64,000 bases of DNA, taken from NCBI GenBank assembly GCA_035504415.1, contig DATJRY010000007.1, positions 62,001 to 126,000 on the forward strand, in the 5' to 3' direction. The stretch is from Candidatus Sulfotelmatobacter sp. (lineage in GTDB: Bacteria > Vulcanimicrobiota > Vulcanimicrobiia > Vulcanimicrobiales > Vulcanimicrobiaceae). Of this stretch, positions 8,856 through 17,163 are shown piece after piece; position 1 is the stretch's first letter; each line of letters starts with the position of its first letter. The notes beneath the pieces are model-generated. The model was not told the DNA's origin. It was given only the letters and a program-made list of their open reading frames with translations, and did not search any database. The translations under genes and the position numbers were made by a program.

Positions 8856-9910
8856 TCCGGCTGACGGCGCTGTTCTTGGCCGCGCTCGGTTTCGCGAACG
8901 CGCGGCTGCCGTGGCACTTCGTCTTTCCGCGCGATCACGCGGCGCACGTCGCGTACCAGAGCGAGTGGTGGTATTTCACCGGCCACCTGGCGACGCGTGA
9001 GGGCCGGCGTTTCGGCTACGAGCTGACGTTCTTCCGCTACGGCCTGCGTCCCGGCGATCCGACGCCGGCGCCGGGTCAATCGCGTTGGCGCGGCAACCAG
9101 CTCTATCCGGCGCATCTGGCGCTGACCGACGAGCGCGGACGGCGCTTCGTCTACGACGAGGTGCTCGCGCGCGAAGCGCTGGGGATGGGCCGTGCTTCGA
9201 CGCGCGCGCTCGACGTCGCCGTCGACGACTGGACGCTGCGCGGCGACGGCCCGTTCCGGTTGCACGCGCGCGGCGCGGGGTTGACGCTCGACCTCGTCCA
9301 GAGCGCCGAGAAGCCGCCCGCGATCCACGGCCGGAACGGCGTCTCGCTCAAGGGGGCGTGCGCGACCTGTGCCTCGCACTACTACTCGCTCACGCGGCTG
9401 CGCACGCGCGGCACGCTCGTCTACGACGGCGTGCGCAGCGCCGTCGGCGGCCTCTCGTGGATGGATCACGAGTTCGGCTCCGACGAGCTGCAGCCCGACG
9501 AAGCCGGTTGGGATTGGTTCGCGATCCAGCTCGACGACCGCCGCGAGATCATGGACTACCGGCTGCGCCGCCGCGACGGGACCGCCGTGCCCGAGTCGAG
9601 CGGCTCGCTGGTCGACGCGCGCGGGCGCGTGCATCCGCTCGCACTGGCCGACGTCGCGGTCGGCGCGACCGGGCGCTGGACCAGCCCGCATACGCACGGC
9701 GTCTATCCCAGCGGGTGGCGCGTGCGCGTTCCACGCGCGCGGCTCGACCTCGTGCTGACGCCGGTGCTGGCGGATCAGGAGCTGGCCGACGGCGCGGGCG
9801 GTGTCGCGTATTGGGAAGGCGACGTCGACGTGTACGATGCGGCGAGCGGACGGCATCTCGGCGTCGGGTACGTCGAGCTGACGGGCTACGCCGGCGCGCT
9901 CGCTCTGTAG
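8852..9910 (+). CDS. AttH/CrtC-like lipocalin-fold protein (carotenoid 1,2-hydratase family)
   Basis: A 352-residue protein with a short hydrophobic N terminus (MIRLTALFLAALGFANA) that may be a signal peptide. The hallmark YQSEWWYFTGHL at about 35-46 and the later GLSWMDHEFGSDEL and WDWFAIQLDD motifs mark the double-lipocalin AttH/CrtC family. CrtC hydrates carotenoids; AttH homologues sit in operons with LolD-like ABC exporters and probably hand hydrophobic cargo to or from the pump. The genomic setting here is the AttH one: it is the last gene of the exporter operon, starting inside the permease stop (ATGA). A hydratase activity on the operon's product remains possible. Confidence 0.88.
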   Translation: MIRLTALFLAALGFANARLPWHFVFPRDHAAHVAYQSEWWYFTGHLATREGRRFGYELTFFRYGLRPGDPTPAPGQSRWRGNQLYPAHLALTDERGRRFVYDEVLAREALGMGRASTRALDVAVDDWTLRGDGPFRLHARGAGLTLDLVQSAEKPPAIHGRNGVSLKGACATCASHYYSLTRLRTRGTLVYDGVRSAVGGLSWMDHEFGSDELQPDEAGWDWFAIQLDDRREIMDYRLRRRDGTAVPESSGSLVDARGRVHPLALADVAVGATGRWTSPHTHGVYPSGWRVRVPRARLDLVLTPVLADQELADGAGGVAYWEGDVDVYDAASGRHLGVGYVELTGYAGALAL

Positions 9911-9992
9911 CAGGCCGTACCCTCGCCCATCTACGCCTACGAGTCGACGTTCTGGGAACCGCTCTTCGCGTCGACCGGCTGTTGCAGTAAGG

Positions 9993-10030
9993 GTCATCGC
10001 GAGAGGGCACCGAAGCCGTCTCGCGATGAC
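9993..10030. repeat. Perfect 12-bp inverted repeat after the exporter operon
   Basis: GTCATCGCGAGA (9993-10004) and its exact reverse complement TCTCGCGATGAC (10019-10030) flank a 14-nt loop. No T-tract follows, so a factor-independent terminator is not clear. It ends the exporter operon and covers the first ATG (10026) of the next reading frame, which argues that this ATG is not the start of that gene. It could be a dispersed intergenic palindrome or a transcript-end stabiliser. Confidence 0.6.
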
Positions 10031-10058
10031 GCTTCGCGAAGCGAACGCGCAAGGGTTC

Positions 10059-10757
10059 ATGCACCGCGAGCGCACGCGCTACCGGGCCGGAACCAGCCCG
10101 CTGCTCGGCCTCGTGCTCGAGCCGGCGGCGGGCGAGGGCGCGATCGTCGACGTCGCCGACATCGCCGAGCTGCACGCCGTCACGTTCGCGCCCAGCCGGG
10201 CGGCGACGATCGGCGCGTTCGCGGCGCCCGCAGCGTTGGCCGACGCGCCGCACCTGTGCCCAGCGGACTTGTCCGCCGCCGGCATTCGCATGCGGCTGGC
10301 GCTGCACGACGCGCGCGTCACCGTCTACGGACTCGGTCGCACGCGCACGGTCCCGGTCGACGGACTGACGCTGGCGCCGTACGAGCTGCCGGCGGTGATC
10401 GAGGTTCCGGCGCCCAAGCCCGGCCTGGGCGTCGCGGAACGCCGGATCGTGCAGCGCGAAGGCGGCCACGCGATCGCGCTCGGCGTCACCGTCGCGCTGC
10501 GCGTCTCGCTGCTGGGCCGGTTCGAGAACGTGCGCATCCTGGTCGACGTCGGCGGCGAGGTGCGACGCGCCGCCGACGCCGAGAAGGCGCTCGAGAAGCA
10601 GCGCGTCGAGCGCGATCGCTTCCCCGAGGTCGCGCGGATGGGTGCGAACGCCGTGCCGGGCGCCGACGCGCGCGCCAGCGCGATCCAGCGCGCGGTCGTG
10701 CCGCTGACGATGGCCGCGCTGCGCGACGCCTTCGCCGAAGCGCGCGCCGGCGCCTAA
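10059..10757 (+). CDS. Possible shortened CoxM-like FAD-binding protein
   Basis: A 232-residue protein that I recognise only partly. Blocks such as IVDVADIAELHAVTF followed by ATIGAFA resemble the FAD-binding subunit of molybdenum hydroxylases (CoxM/CutM). So do VTVYGLGRTRTVPVDGL and, near the C terminus, a Gly-Gly-Glu/basic stretch with AEKALEK and a DARASA tail. It is about 50 residues shorter than that family. The first part of the FAD domain and the conserved IRN-GGN segment are missing, so FAD binding is doubtful. No large (CoxL) or iron-sulfur (CoxS) subunit is adjacent. ATG 10059 is preferred over 10026 because the latter sits inside a perfect inverted repeat. It ends convergently with a 4-bp overlap with the NifU-like gene. 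Confidence 0.45.
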   Translation: MHRERTRYRAGTSPLLGLVLEPAAGEGAIVDVADIAELHAVTFAPSRAATIGAFAAPAALADAPHLCPADLSAAGIRMRLALHDARVTVYGLGRTRTVPVDGLTLAPYELPAVIEVPAPKPGLGVAERRIVQREGGHAIALGVTVALRVSLLGRFENVRILVDVGGEVRRAADAEKALEKQRVERDRFPEVARMGANAVPGADARASAIQRAVVPLTMAALRDAFAEARAGA

Positions 10758-10987
10758 ATGTGTTCGACGGTGCGGATCTCGGGGACGTCCTCGCGGACGA
10801 CCGCTTCGATCCCGCCTTTGAGCGTCGCGTTCGAGGCGGGACAGCCGCCGCAAGCTCCGATCATCTGCACGTATGCGACGTCTTCCTTGATGTCGATGAG
10901 CCAGACGTCGCCGCCGTCGCGGCGGATCGCCGGCCGAATCCGGTCCAGGGCCGCTTCGACGCGGTCCTGGACCGAGAGGGTCGTCAT
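10754..10987 (-). CDS. NifU-like C-terminal domain protein (Fe-S scaffold/carrier)
   Basis: A 77-residue stand-alone NifU C-terminal domain. The pattern begins VEAALDRIRPAIRRDGGDVWLIDI and holds the CxxC in GACGGCPAS, the two Cys that bridge a transferred Fe-S cluster between monomers. Such proteins (Nfu type) carry clusters to apo-enzymes. The ATG at 10985-10987 directly abuts the stop of the aldolase gene, so the two are co-transcribed. The nearby BioB and ferredoxin are potential clients (inference only). Confidence 0.92.
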   Translation of the reverse strand: MTTLSVQDRVEAALDRIRPAIRRDGGDVWLIDIKEDVAYVQMIGACGGCPASNATLKGGIEAVVREDVPEIRTVEHI

Positions 10988-11893
10988 TCAGTCACCGTAG
11001 TTCTTGAGCAGCTCGTGCATGCGGCCGGACATCGCGACCGCGTCGTCCCAGTGGCGCTGCCACATGTTCCGACCGAAGATCAAGCCGACGCAGCCGGCCT
11101 CCATCGCCAGGTGCGCCTTCTCGATGGTCGCGTCGTCGCCGAGCTTCGAGCCGCCCGACACGAGCACCAGCGTGCGGCCCGCCGACTTCACGACCTTGCG
11201 CAAGCCGTCGAGCTCGCTCATCGTCAGCGTGTTGTACGGCTTGGGCGCCGCGGGCGCGGCCTCTTCGGCGTTCGGCACGTTGAGCTTGACGATGTCGGCG
11301 CCGATCTCGCAGGCGACGCGCGCCGCGTAGTCGACCGCGTAGAGCGAGTCCTGACCGCCTTTGGCCTTGATCGCCGAGCCGCGCGGATACGACCACACGA
11401 TCAGCGGCATGCCGTACTTCTCGCACTCGCGGCGCACCTCGTTGGCCTGCGCGATGTCGATGTCTTGCGACGGCGAGCCGACGTAGAGCGTGTAGCCGAC
11501 GGCGCTCGCGCCCAGCCGCACCGCGTCCTCGACGCTCGAGGTCATCGACGAGAACGACTCGTCGTCGGGCGGCACGTTGGTCTTCCCGTTGACCTTGAGC
11601 ACCAGCGGCACTTTGCCGGCGTAGGCTTTGTGATACTTCTCCGCCAGGCCGATGTGGTAGGCGATGCCGGAGAAGTTGCCCGCGACGGCCAGCCGCAGCA
11701 CCCAGTCGGTGTCGATCGCGTCGGGGTTGTCGAAGAAGTCGACCGGACCGTGCTCGAGCCCTTGGTCGATCGGCAACAGCATCAGCGTCCCGTTGGCCGG
11801 GCCGTGCTGGTACATCATCGAGTACAGCCGCGCGCGCTTCCCGGTCGAGAGGTTGAGGTCGTCGAACGTCGGGCGGCGGATCGAAGCGAGCAT
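10988..11893 (-). CDS. Class I fructose-bisphosphate aldolase (archaeal/DhnA type)
   Basis: A 301-residue TIM-barrel aldolase of the DhnA/FbaB type. It has LLPIDQGLEHGP near residue 40, the Schiff-base strand ADIVKLNVP with its Lys, and the phosphate-binding VSGGSKL and CVGLIFGRNMWQR at the C-terminal end. It interconverts fructose 1,6-bisphosphate with dihydroxyacetone phosphate and glyceraldehyde 3-phosphate by a lysine imine, without metal. The ATG at 11891-11893 has AAGGGG about 11 nt upstream. The gene leads a two-gene unit with the NifU-like protein. The 122 bp between it and the UbiA stop hold no gene I can support. Confidence 0.9.
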   Translation of the reverse strand: MLASIRRPTFDDLNLSTGKRARLYSMMYQHGPANGTLMLLPIDQGLEHGPVDFFDNPDAIDTDWVLRLAVAGNFSGIAYHIGLAEKYHKAYAGKVPLVLKVNGKTNVPPDDESFSSMTSSVEDAVRLGASAVGYTLYVGSPSQDIDIAQANEVRRECEKYGMPLIVWSYPRGSAIKAKGGQDSLYAVDYAARVACEIGADIVKLNVPNAEEAAPAAPKPYNTLTMSELDGLRKVVKSAGRTLVLVSGGSKLGDDATIEKAHLAMEAGCVGLIFGRNMWQRHWDDAVAMSGRMHELLKNYGD

Positions 11894-12015
11894 GTCGTGC
11901 GGTTCCCCTTGGTAATCGAGTGCGTCGGCCGCACCGCTTCGCGCGGCCGGACTCCCGTCCATTGTGCCCCGCCGGCCCGGCGCGCGCAACGACGCCGGTC
12001 GCCGCCGCCGGGCGC

Positions 12016-12963
12016 TCAGCGGGCCCCGGCGGTCAGCCCGAAGGCCAGCGCCAGCCCGCTCGCCGTGGTCGCGTAGAAGGCCACCCCGCCCAGCGCGACG
12101 CGCGCCGGCCGCCAGTCGCCGCGCGCGCACAGGACCAGGCCGACCGCGCAGGCCAGCGCCGGCAAGCCGAGGGCCGCGACGGCCGGCGAGCCGCCGGCGC
12201 GCACCAGCGCCCACGCGGTCGCCAGGACGGCGCCCGCCAGGACCAGCGGCAGTCGAACGAAGGTCGTCGCCGGCCCCCAGCGGACGACCCAGGTCCGCTT
12301 CCCGCCACCGGCGTCCTCGCCGCAGTCGGGCAGCTCGACGCACAGCATCATCGCCACCATCGCCAGCAGGGGGCCGGTCAGCACCGGCAGCAGCACCGGG
12401 TCGAGCCGGCCGGCGAAGGCGGCATCGGCCGCCGCCGGCACCAGGCCGGCCACGACCAGCGCGGCGTCCACCTCGCCCAGGCCACGCGCGGCCAACCGCA
12501 GCGGCGGCGCTGAGTAGAGCCACCCCCCGGCCAGGATCGCCGCGCCGAGCACCGCGACCAGCGGGTCGCCCACCAGCGCGAAGCGGGCCGCCGCCAGCGC
12601 GCCCAGGGCCGCGCACGCGAGGGCCGCGCGCAGGGCGACCACCGGCGCGAGCGCGCCGCCGGCCGCGACGACGCCGCTGCCGCCCGACCAGGCGGTTCGG
12701 CGCGCGCCCGCGTCGGTCTCGCGGTCGAAGTAGTCGTTCGCGTAGTGGACCATCAGGTGGAACGCGCTGACCATCGCCTGGACCCACAGATAGGTCGCGA
12801 GCGTGACGGCATGGCCGCTCCACGCCGCCACGGCCGCGCCCAGACCGACGCCGGCGATGCCACCGAAGAGAAAGAGCGGGCGCGAGAGGCGGACGAACGC
12901 GATCAACGCGCGGGCGGATCGGGCGAAGCCCGAACGCGACGGCTTCGGCGCAGCCGAAGCCAC
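12016..12963 (-). CDS. UbiA-family prenyltransferase
   Basis: A protein of up to 315 residues with about eight to nine membrane helices. The first Asp-rich motif is in HYANDYFDRETDAG (N-D-x-x-D) and the second corresponds to the ELPDCGEDAGGGKRT stretch, as in MenA/UbiA enzymes that join a polyprenyl diphosphate to an aromatic acceptor. A quinone or related lipid is the likely product; the acceptor is not readable. GTG 12963 would overlap the BioB stop (TAGTG). However, codons 2-8 from that start are the repeated hairpin element described separately, so the TTG at 12906, just before IAFVRLSRPLFLFGG, may be the true start (296 residues). Confidence 0.85.
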   Translation of the reverse strand: MASAAPKPSRSGFARSARALIAFVRLSRPLFLFGGIAGVGLGAAVAAWSGHAVTLATYLWVQAMVSAFHLMVHYANDYFDRETDAGARRTAWSGGSGVVAAGGALAPVVALRAALACAALGALAAARFALVGDPLVAVLGAAILAGGWLYSAPPLRLAARGLGEVDAALVVAGLVPAAADAAFAGRLDPVLLPVLTGPLLAMVAMMLCVELPDCGEDAGGGKRTWVVRWGPATTFVRLPLVLAGAVLATAWALVRAGGSPAVAALGLPALACAVGLVLCARGDWRPARVALGGVAFYATTASGLALAFGLTAGAR

Positions 12964-12966
12964 TAG
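12941..12966 (-). repeat. 26-bp repeat with hairpin at the bioB stop (copy 1)
   Basis: Read on the minus strand, the stop codon of bioB is followed by the hairpin GGCTTCGGC-TGC-GCCGAAGCC (9-bp perfect arms, 3-nt loop). The same 26 bases, including the CTAG of the stop, recur at 39561-39586 after the acetyl-CoA synthetase gene. There is no T-run after it. It may be a transcript-end structure or a dispersed repeat; here it also falls at the start of the UbiA reading frame. Confidence 0.75.
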
Positions 12967-13928
12967 AAGAGTGCGGCGAAGAGGGCTTCGTCGTCGTCGG
13001 GTGCGGCGTTCGGCGTCGTCAGCAGCTTCTCGCCGGTGAAGACCGAGTTCGCGCCGGCCATGAACGCCAGCGCCTGTATCCCCGCGCCCAGCTCCTTGCG
13101 GCCGGCCGACAAACGCACGCGCGCGCGCGGCATCGCGATGCGCGCGACCGCGACCGCGCGGACGACTTCGAACCCGTCGACCGCCGGCCGGCCGCCCAGC
13201 GGCGTGCCCGCGACGCTGACCAGCGCGTTGATGGGCACGCTCTCGGGGTGCGGGTCGCGGCGCGCCAAGACGCCGAGCATCGCGACCCGGTCGGCGCGCG
13301 TCTCGCCCATTCCGACGATGCCGCCGCAGCACACGCCGATCCCGGCCGCCTCGACCGCGTCGAGCGTGCGCAGCCGGTCCTCGTAGGTCCGCGTGTGGAT
13401 GATCCGCGGATAGAAGTCGGGGCCGCTGTCGAGGTTGTGGTTGTACGCGGTCAAGCCGGCCTCGGCCAGCGCGCGCGCCTGGTGCGGCTCGAGCATCCCC
13501 AGCGTGACGCAGGCTTCCATCCCCAACGCGCGCACCCCGCGAACCATCGCCAGGACCGCGTCGAACTGCGGGCCGTCCTTGACGCTGCGCCAGGCCGCGC
13601 CCATGCAGAAACGCGACGCGCCGTCGTCTTTCGCCGCGCGGGCCGCGGCCAGCACGACCTCGACGTCGAGCAGCGCTTCGGCCTGCACGCCGGTCGCGTA
13701 GCGTGCCGACTGCGGGCAGTACGCGCAGTCCTCGGGGCAGCCGCCGGTCTTGACGCTCAGCAGCGTCGCGCGCTGCACGTCGGCCGGATCGTGGCACGCG
13801 CGGTGCACGCCAGCAGCGCGGTAGACCAAGTCGAGCAACGGCAGGTCGGCGAGTGCTTGCAGCTCCGCGTCGGTCCAATCGTGACGGATCGGCGCGGGGT
13901 GCGGACGGAGCTCGGTGCTGGCGGGCAT
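12963..13928 (-). CDS. bioB: Biotin synthase BioB
   Basis: A 321-residue radical SAM enzyme. The [14 protein letters not shown] motif gives C64, C68 and C71, the ligands of the SAM-bound 4Fe-4S cluster. The later [39 protein letters not shown] and the Arg/Asn residues of the 2Fe-2S site region are typical BioB. It inserts sulfur into dethiobiotin. Biotin would serve the acetyl-CoA carboxylase whose AccA and AccD lie at 54452-56295. No other bio gene is adjacent. The ATG at 13926-13928 is the first in-frame start near the divergent gene, 52 bp away. Confidence 0.95.
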   Translation of the reverse strand: MPASTELRPHPAPIRHDWTDAELQALADLPLLDLVYRAAGVHRACHDPADVQRATLLSVKTGGCPEDCAYCPQSARYATGVQAEALLDVEVVLAAARAAKDDGASRFCMGAAWRSVKDGPQFDAVLAMVRGVRALGMEACVTLGMLEPHQARALAEAGLTAYNHNLDSGPDFYPRIIHTRTYEDRLRTLDAVEAAGIGVCCGGIVGMGETRADRVAMLGVLARRDPHPESVPINALVSVAGTPLGGRPAVDGFEVVRAVAVARIAMPRARVRLSAGRKELGAGIQALAFMAGANSVFTGEKLLTTPNAAPDDDEALFAALF

Positions 13929-13980
13929 CGTGCCCGAGCTTCGCGGGGGAGCGCGGACGACCTTGACGGAAGGGCGGCGC

Positions 13981-14892
13981 GTGAGCAAGCACGTCGGCGT
14001 GGTCGGTATCGGTGCGATGGGCGAGCCGATGGCGGCATCGCTCCTGCGCGCGGGGTTCGCGGTCAGCGTGTGCGCGCATCGCAATCGCGAGCCGCTCGCG
14101 CGGCTGGTCGCGCTCGGCGCGAGCGACGGCGGCGATCCGGCCGGCGTCGCCGCCGCGAGCGAGGTCGTCGTCACGTGCGTACCGGACGCGCCGCAGGTCG
14201 ACGAGACGCTGTTCGGCGAGCGCGGGGTCCTCGCCGGTGCCAAGCGCGGGACGCTGGTCATCGACATGTCGACCATCTCGCCGGTCGCGACGCGCGCCTT
14301 CGACGAGCGCCTGCGCGCGGCCGGACTGCGCTTCGTCGACGCGCCGGTTTCCGGCGGTCCGGCGCGCGCGACCACCGGCACGCTGACCATCATGGTCGGC
14401 GCGTCCGACGCCGATTTCGCCGACGCCGAACCGGTGCTGCGCGGGATGGGAACACCCAACCACCTGGGCCCCGTCGGCATGGGCGAGGTCGTCAAGCTCG
14501 TCAACCAGATCATCATCTCGAACGTGATGATCGCCAACGTCGAAGCGTTCGTGTTCGCGGCCAAGGCCGGCGCCGACGTGCAGAAGGTGCGCGAGGTGAT
14601 CCTGACCGCGACGGGCCAGAACTACCTGCTGCAGAACTGGTTGCCGCAGAGCTGGCTGGCCGGTTCGCTCAAGCCGGGCTTCATGCTCGACCTGCTGCGC
14701 AAGGACCTCGCCGCCGCGCTCGACTCGGCCCGCGCGCTGGGTACGACCATGCCGGCCTCCGCGCTCGCCTATCAGCTCTACACCGCGAGCTCGGGTGAAG
14801 GGCACGGGCGCGACGACTACTCGAGCGTCGCCACCATCTACGAGCGCGCGGCCGGCGTACGGGTCGCGCAGCCGGCCGAAGCTCCCGTCTAG
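13981..14892 (+). CDS. NAD-dependent beta-hydroxyacid dehydrogenase (3-hydroxyisobutyrate/tartronate semialdehyde type)
   Basis: A 303-residue protein of the 3-hydroxyisobutyrate dehydrogenase/GarR family. It has the Rossmann motif [21 protein letters not shown] at the N terminus, the substrate-binding [16 protein letters not shown], and the catalytic-lysine segment GEVVKLVNQ. The C-terminal helical domain is complete. It reduces or oxidises a small beta-hydroxyacid with NAD(P); whether the substrate is 3-hydroxyisobutyrate or tartronate semialdehyde cannot be decided here. GTG 13981 is chosen: GGAAGGGCGG lies 5-10 nt upstream. Confidence 0.88.
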   Translation: MSKHVGVVGIGAMGEPMAASLLRAGFAVSVCAHRNREPLARLVALGASDGGDPAGVAAASEVVVTCVPDAPQVDETLFGERGVLAGAKRGTLVIDMSTISPVATRAFDERLRAAGLRFVDAPVSGGPARATTGTLTIMVGASDADFADAEPVLRGMGTPNHLGPVGMGEVVKLVNQIIISNVMIANVEAFVFAAKAGADVQKVREVILTATGQNYLLQNWLPQSWLAGSLKPGFMLDLLRKDLAAALDSARALGTTMPASALAYQLYTASSGEGHGRDDYSSVATIYERAAGVRVAQPAEAPV

Positions 14893-14914
14893 TCGCGTCG
14901 TTTCGAGCGCTCCG

Positions 14915-16465
14915 ATGCTCTTCGGTGCCATCGACGTCGGCACGAACTCGATCCACCTGATCGTCGTCGAGCTCGACGCCGCGTTCGACACCTCGCGCGT
15001 GGTCTACAAAGCGCGCGAGATGGTGCGGCTGGGCAGCGACGACGCGCTGGTCAGCGGCCGGCTCTCGCGCAAGGCGATGGAGCGCGGGGTCGAAGCGATC
15101 GCGCGCTTCGTCGAAGCGGCGCACGTCCGCGGTGCCGAGCGCATTCGCGCGGTCGCGACGTCGGCCGTGCGCGAGACCGAGAACGGCGAGGAGTTCCGGG
15201 CGCTGGTCGAGGCGCGCACCGGCGTTCCGCTGGAGATCCTCGACGGCGACGAGGAGGCGCGGCTCATTCACTTGGGCGTCGCCAGCGGCTTCCCGATCTA
15301 CGACCGCGTCGCGTGCATCGTCGACATCGGCGGCGGTTCGACCGAGCTGGTCGTCGCCGACGGCGAGCGTCCGTATCTGGTCGACTCGGTCAAGCTCGGC
15401 AGCCTGCGTCTGTACGACGCGTTCTTGCGCGGGCGCAGCGATCCGCTGCGCGCGGCGCAGCGATTGGACGCGTACGTCGCGGACGTCGTCGGCCCGGTCG
15501 CCGAGCGCGTGCGGCACTACCAGCTCGATCTCGCGCTGGGGACGTCCGGCACCATCATGGGGCTGGCCTCGCTCGACGCGGCGGCGCGGGGCCTAGCGAT
15601 CAAACGCGTTCACGGCTACACGCTGCGGCGCTCGCGTCTGGAGGCGCTGCAGCGGCTGATGCTGCCGATGAGCGAAGCCGAGCGGCGGCGCATGCCGGGG
15701 ATGAACCCGCGCCGCGCCGACATCATCGTCGCCGGCAACGCGGTGCTGATCGGCGTTCTGCAGCTGCTGGGCCGCGAGGAGCTCATCGTCTGCGAGCGCG
15801 CGCTGCGCGACGGCGTCGTGGTCGACTTGGCGCGCCGCGACCGCGAGCTGGCGGACCGGCTCGGCGACGCGCGCGCGCGCCGGCTGGCCGCGGTCGAACG
15901 GATGGCCTCGCGCTACGAGCATTTGGGCGGCCATCAACGGCTGGTGGCGCGCCTGGCGCTCGAGCTGTTCGAACGGCTGGCGCCGCTGCACGGGTTGGCA
16001 CCACCGGACCGCGACCTGTTGTGGGCCGCGGCGATGCTGCACGGGATCGGACGCTTCATCGCCGAGAGCGGGCATCACAAGCACGCCGCCTACCTGATCC
16101 GCAACACGCCGCTCGAGGGCTGGCGTGACGAAGAGCTGCAGCTGGTGGCGTTGATCGCGCGCTATTACCGCAAGTCGATGCCCAAGCCGACGCACCCGGA
16201 GTTCATGGCCCTCGCGCCGACGGACCGCCGCCGGGTCGAGATGCTGGCCTCCCTGCTGCGGATCGCCGACGCCCTGGACGTCCGGCATCTGGGCGTGGTG
16301 ACGGAAGTCGCAGCCGTCCAGCAGATCGGCCGGGTCGTCATCGCGGCGCAGGCCGACGGCGACGTGGCGGGCGAAGTGAGCAAAGCGATGGAGAGAGCCG
16401 ACTTGTTCGAGCGGACCTTTGGCGTCCGCATCGCCGTCGAGGCGCTCGAAGGGGCTCGCGCATGA
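14915..16465 (+). CDS. Exopolyphosphatase/ppGpp phosphohydrolase (Ppx/GppA) with C-terminal HD domain
   Basis: A 516-residue protein. The N-terminal half is an ASKHA ATPase fold: AIDVGTNSIHLIVVEL (about 5-20), the central VDIGGGSTELVV and LGTSGTIMGL. The C-terminal half (about 320-510) is an HD-type helical domain (HGIGRFIAESGHHKHAAYLI), as in long E. coli Ppx/GppA. It hydrolyses polyphosphate or pppGpp. The stop overlaps the response regulator ATG, so it leads the ppx-phoB-phoR unit and ties polyphosphate turnover to phosphate sensing. The start is ATG 14915, 22 bp after the preceding gene. A shorter paralogue lies at 59243-60184. Confidence 0.92.
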   Translation: MLFGAIDVGTNSIHLIVVELDAAFDTSRVVYKAREMVRLGSDDALVSGRLSRKAMERGVEAIARFVEAAHVRGAERIRAVATSAVRETENGEEFRALVEARTGVPLEILDGDEEARLIHLGVASGFPIYDRVACIVDIGGGSTELVVADGERPYLVDSVKLGSLRLYDAFLRGRSDPLRAAQRLDAYVADVVGPVAERVRHYQLDLALGTSGTIMGLASLDAAARGLAIKRVHGYTLRRSRLEALQRLMLPMSEAERRRMPGMNPRRADIIVAGNAVLIGVLQLLGREELIVCERALRDGVVVDLARRDRELADRLGDARARRLAAVERMASRYEHLGGHQRLVARLALELFERLAPLHGLAPPDRDLLWAAAMLHGIGRFIAESGHHKHAAYLIRNTPLEGWRDEELQLVALIARYYRKSMPKPTHPEFMALAPTDRRRVEMLASLLRIADALDVRHLGVVTEVAAVQQIGRVVIAAQADGDVAGEVSKAMERADLFERTFGVRIAVEALEGARA

Positions 16466-17163
16466 CCGCCTTGCTGGCACCGCGGAAGAAGATTCTCCTG
16501 GTCGACGACGAGGCCGCGATCGTCCATTCCCTGCGCTACAACCTCGAGAAGAACGGCTACGCGGTGACGACTGCCGGCGACGGCCGGACCGCGATCGCGT
16601 TGGCGCAGTCCGAGCACCCCGACCTGGTCGTGCTCGACATCATGCTCCCGCTGCTCGACGGAATCGAGGCTTGCAAGGAGATCCGCAAGACGTCGACCGT
16701 GCCGATCATCATGCTCACCGCGAAGGACCAAGAGTTCGACAAGGTCCTCGCGCTCGAGCTCGGCGCCGACGACTACGTCACCAAGCCATTCTCGCTGGGC
16801 GAGATCATGGCGCGCATCAAGGCGCGGCTGCGCCGCGTCGAGGTCGACGCCGACGAGCGCGACGAGTCGATCACCGCCGGCACGATCACCATTGACCCGG
16901 CACGGCAACGGCTGGTCGTGCGCGAGCACGAGGTCGCGCTGGCGCCGAAAGAGTTCCGGCTGCTGCACGTGCTGATGGAGAACCGCGGCCGGATCGTCAC
17001 CCGCCAGATGCTGCTCGAGAAGGTCTGGGGCTACGACTTCGAGGGCGAGCACCAGACGATCAGCGTCCACATCCGCTGGCTGCGCGAGAAGATCGAGATC
17101 GACCCCAACAATCCGCGGCACATCATCACCGTGCGCAGCCGCGGCTACATGTTCAAGGAGTGA
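16462..17163 (+). CDS. phoB: Phosphate regulon response regulator PhoB/PhoP-like
   Basis: A 233-residue OmpR-family regulator. The receiver domain has the acidic pair D15-D16, phospho-acceptor D59 in LVVLDIMLP, the Thr in IMLTAKD and Lys in YVTKPF. The C-terminal winged helix (about 135-230) holds EFRLLHVLMENRGRIVTR and TISVHIRWLREKIE. Its place between ppx and a PAS-type sensor kinase, directly before pstSCAB, identifies it as the phosphate regulator. Its likely target is the 11-bp-periodic box at 18319-18357. The ATG lies in the stop of ppx and its stop overlaps the kinase GTG. Confidence 0.93.
   Translation: MTALLAPRKKILLVDDEAAIVHSLRYNLEKNGYAVTTAGDGRTAIALAQSEHPDLVVLDIMLPLLDGIEACKEIRKTSTVPIIMLTAKDQEFDKVLALELGADDYVTKPFSLGEIMARIKARLRRVEVDADERDESITAGTITIDPARQRLVVREHEVALAPKEFRLLHVLMENRGRIVTRQMLLEKVWGYDFEGEHQTISVHIRWLREKIEIDPNNPRHIITVRSRGYMFKE

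Noticed and set aside
12016-14991. A 991-codon minus-strand open frame spanning the UbiA, BioB and dehydrogenase genes
   Set aside because: Only the last third reads as a protein (UbiA). The rest is the Arg/Pro-rich shadow of genes in other frames, typical of high-GC DNA.
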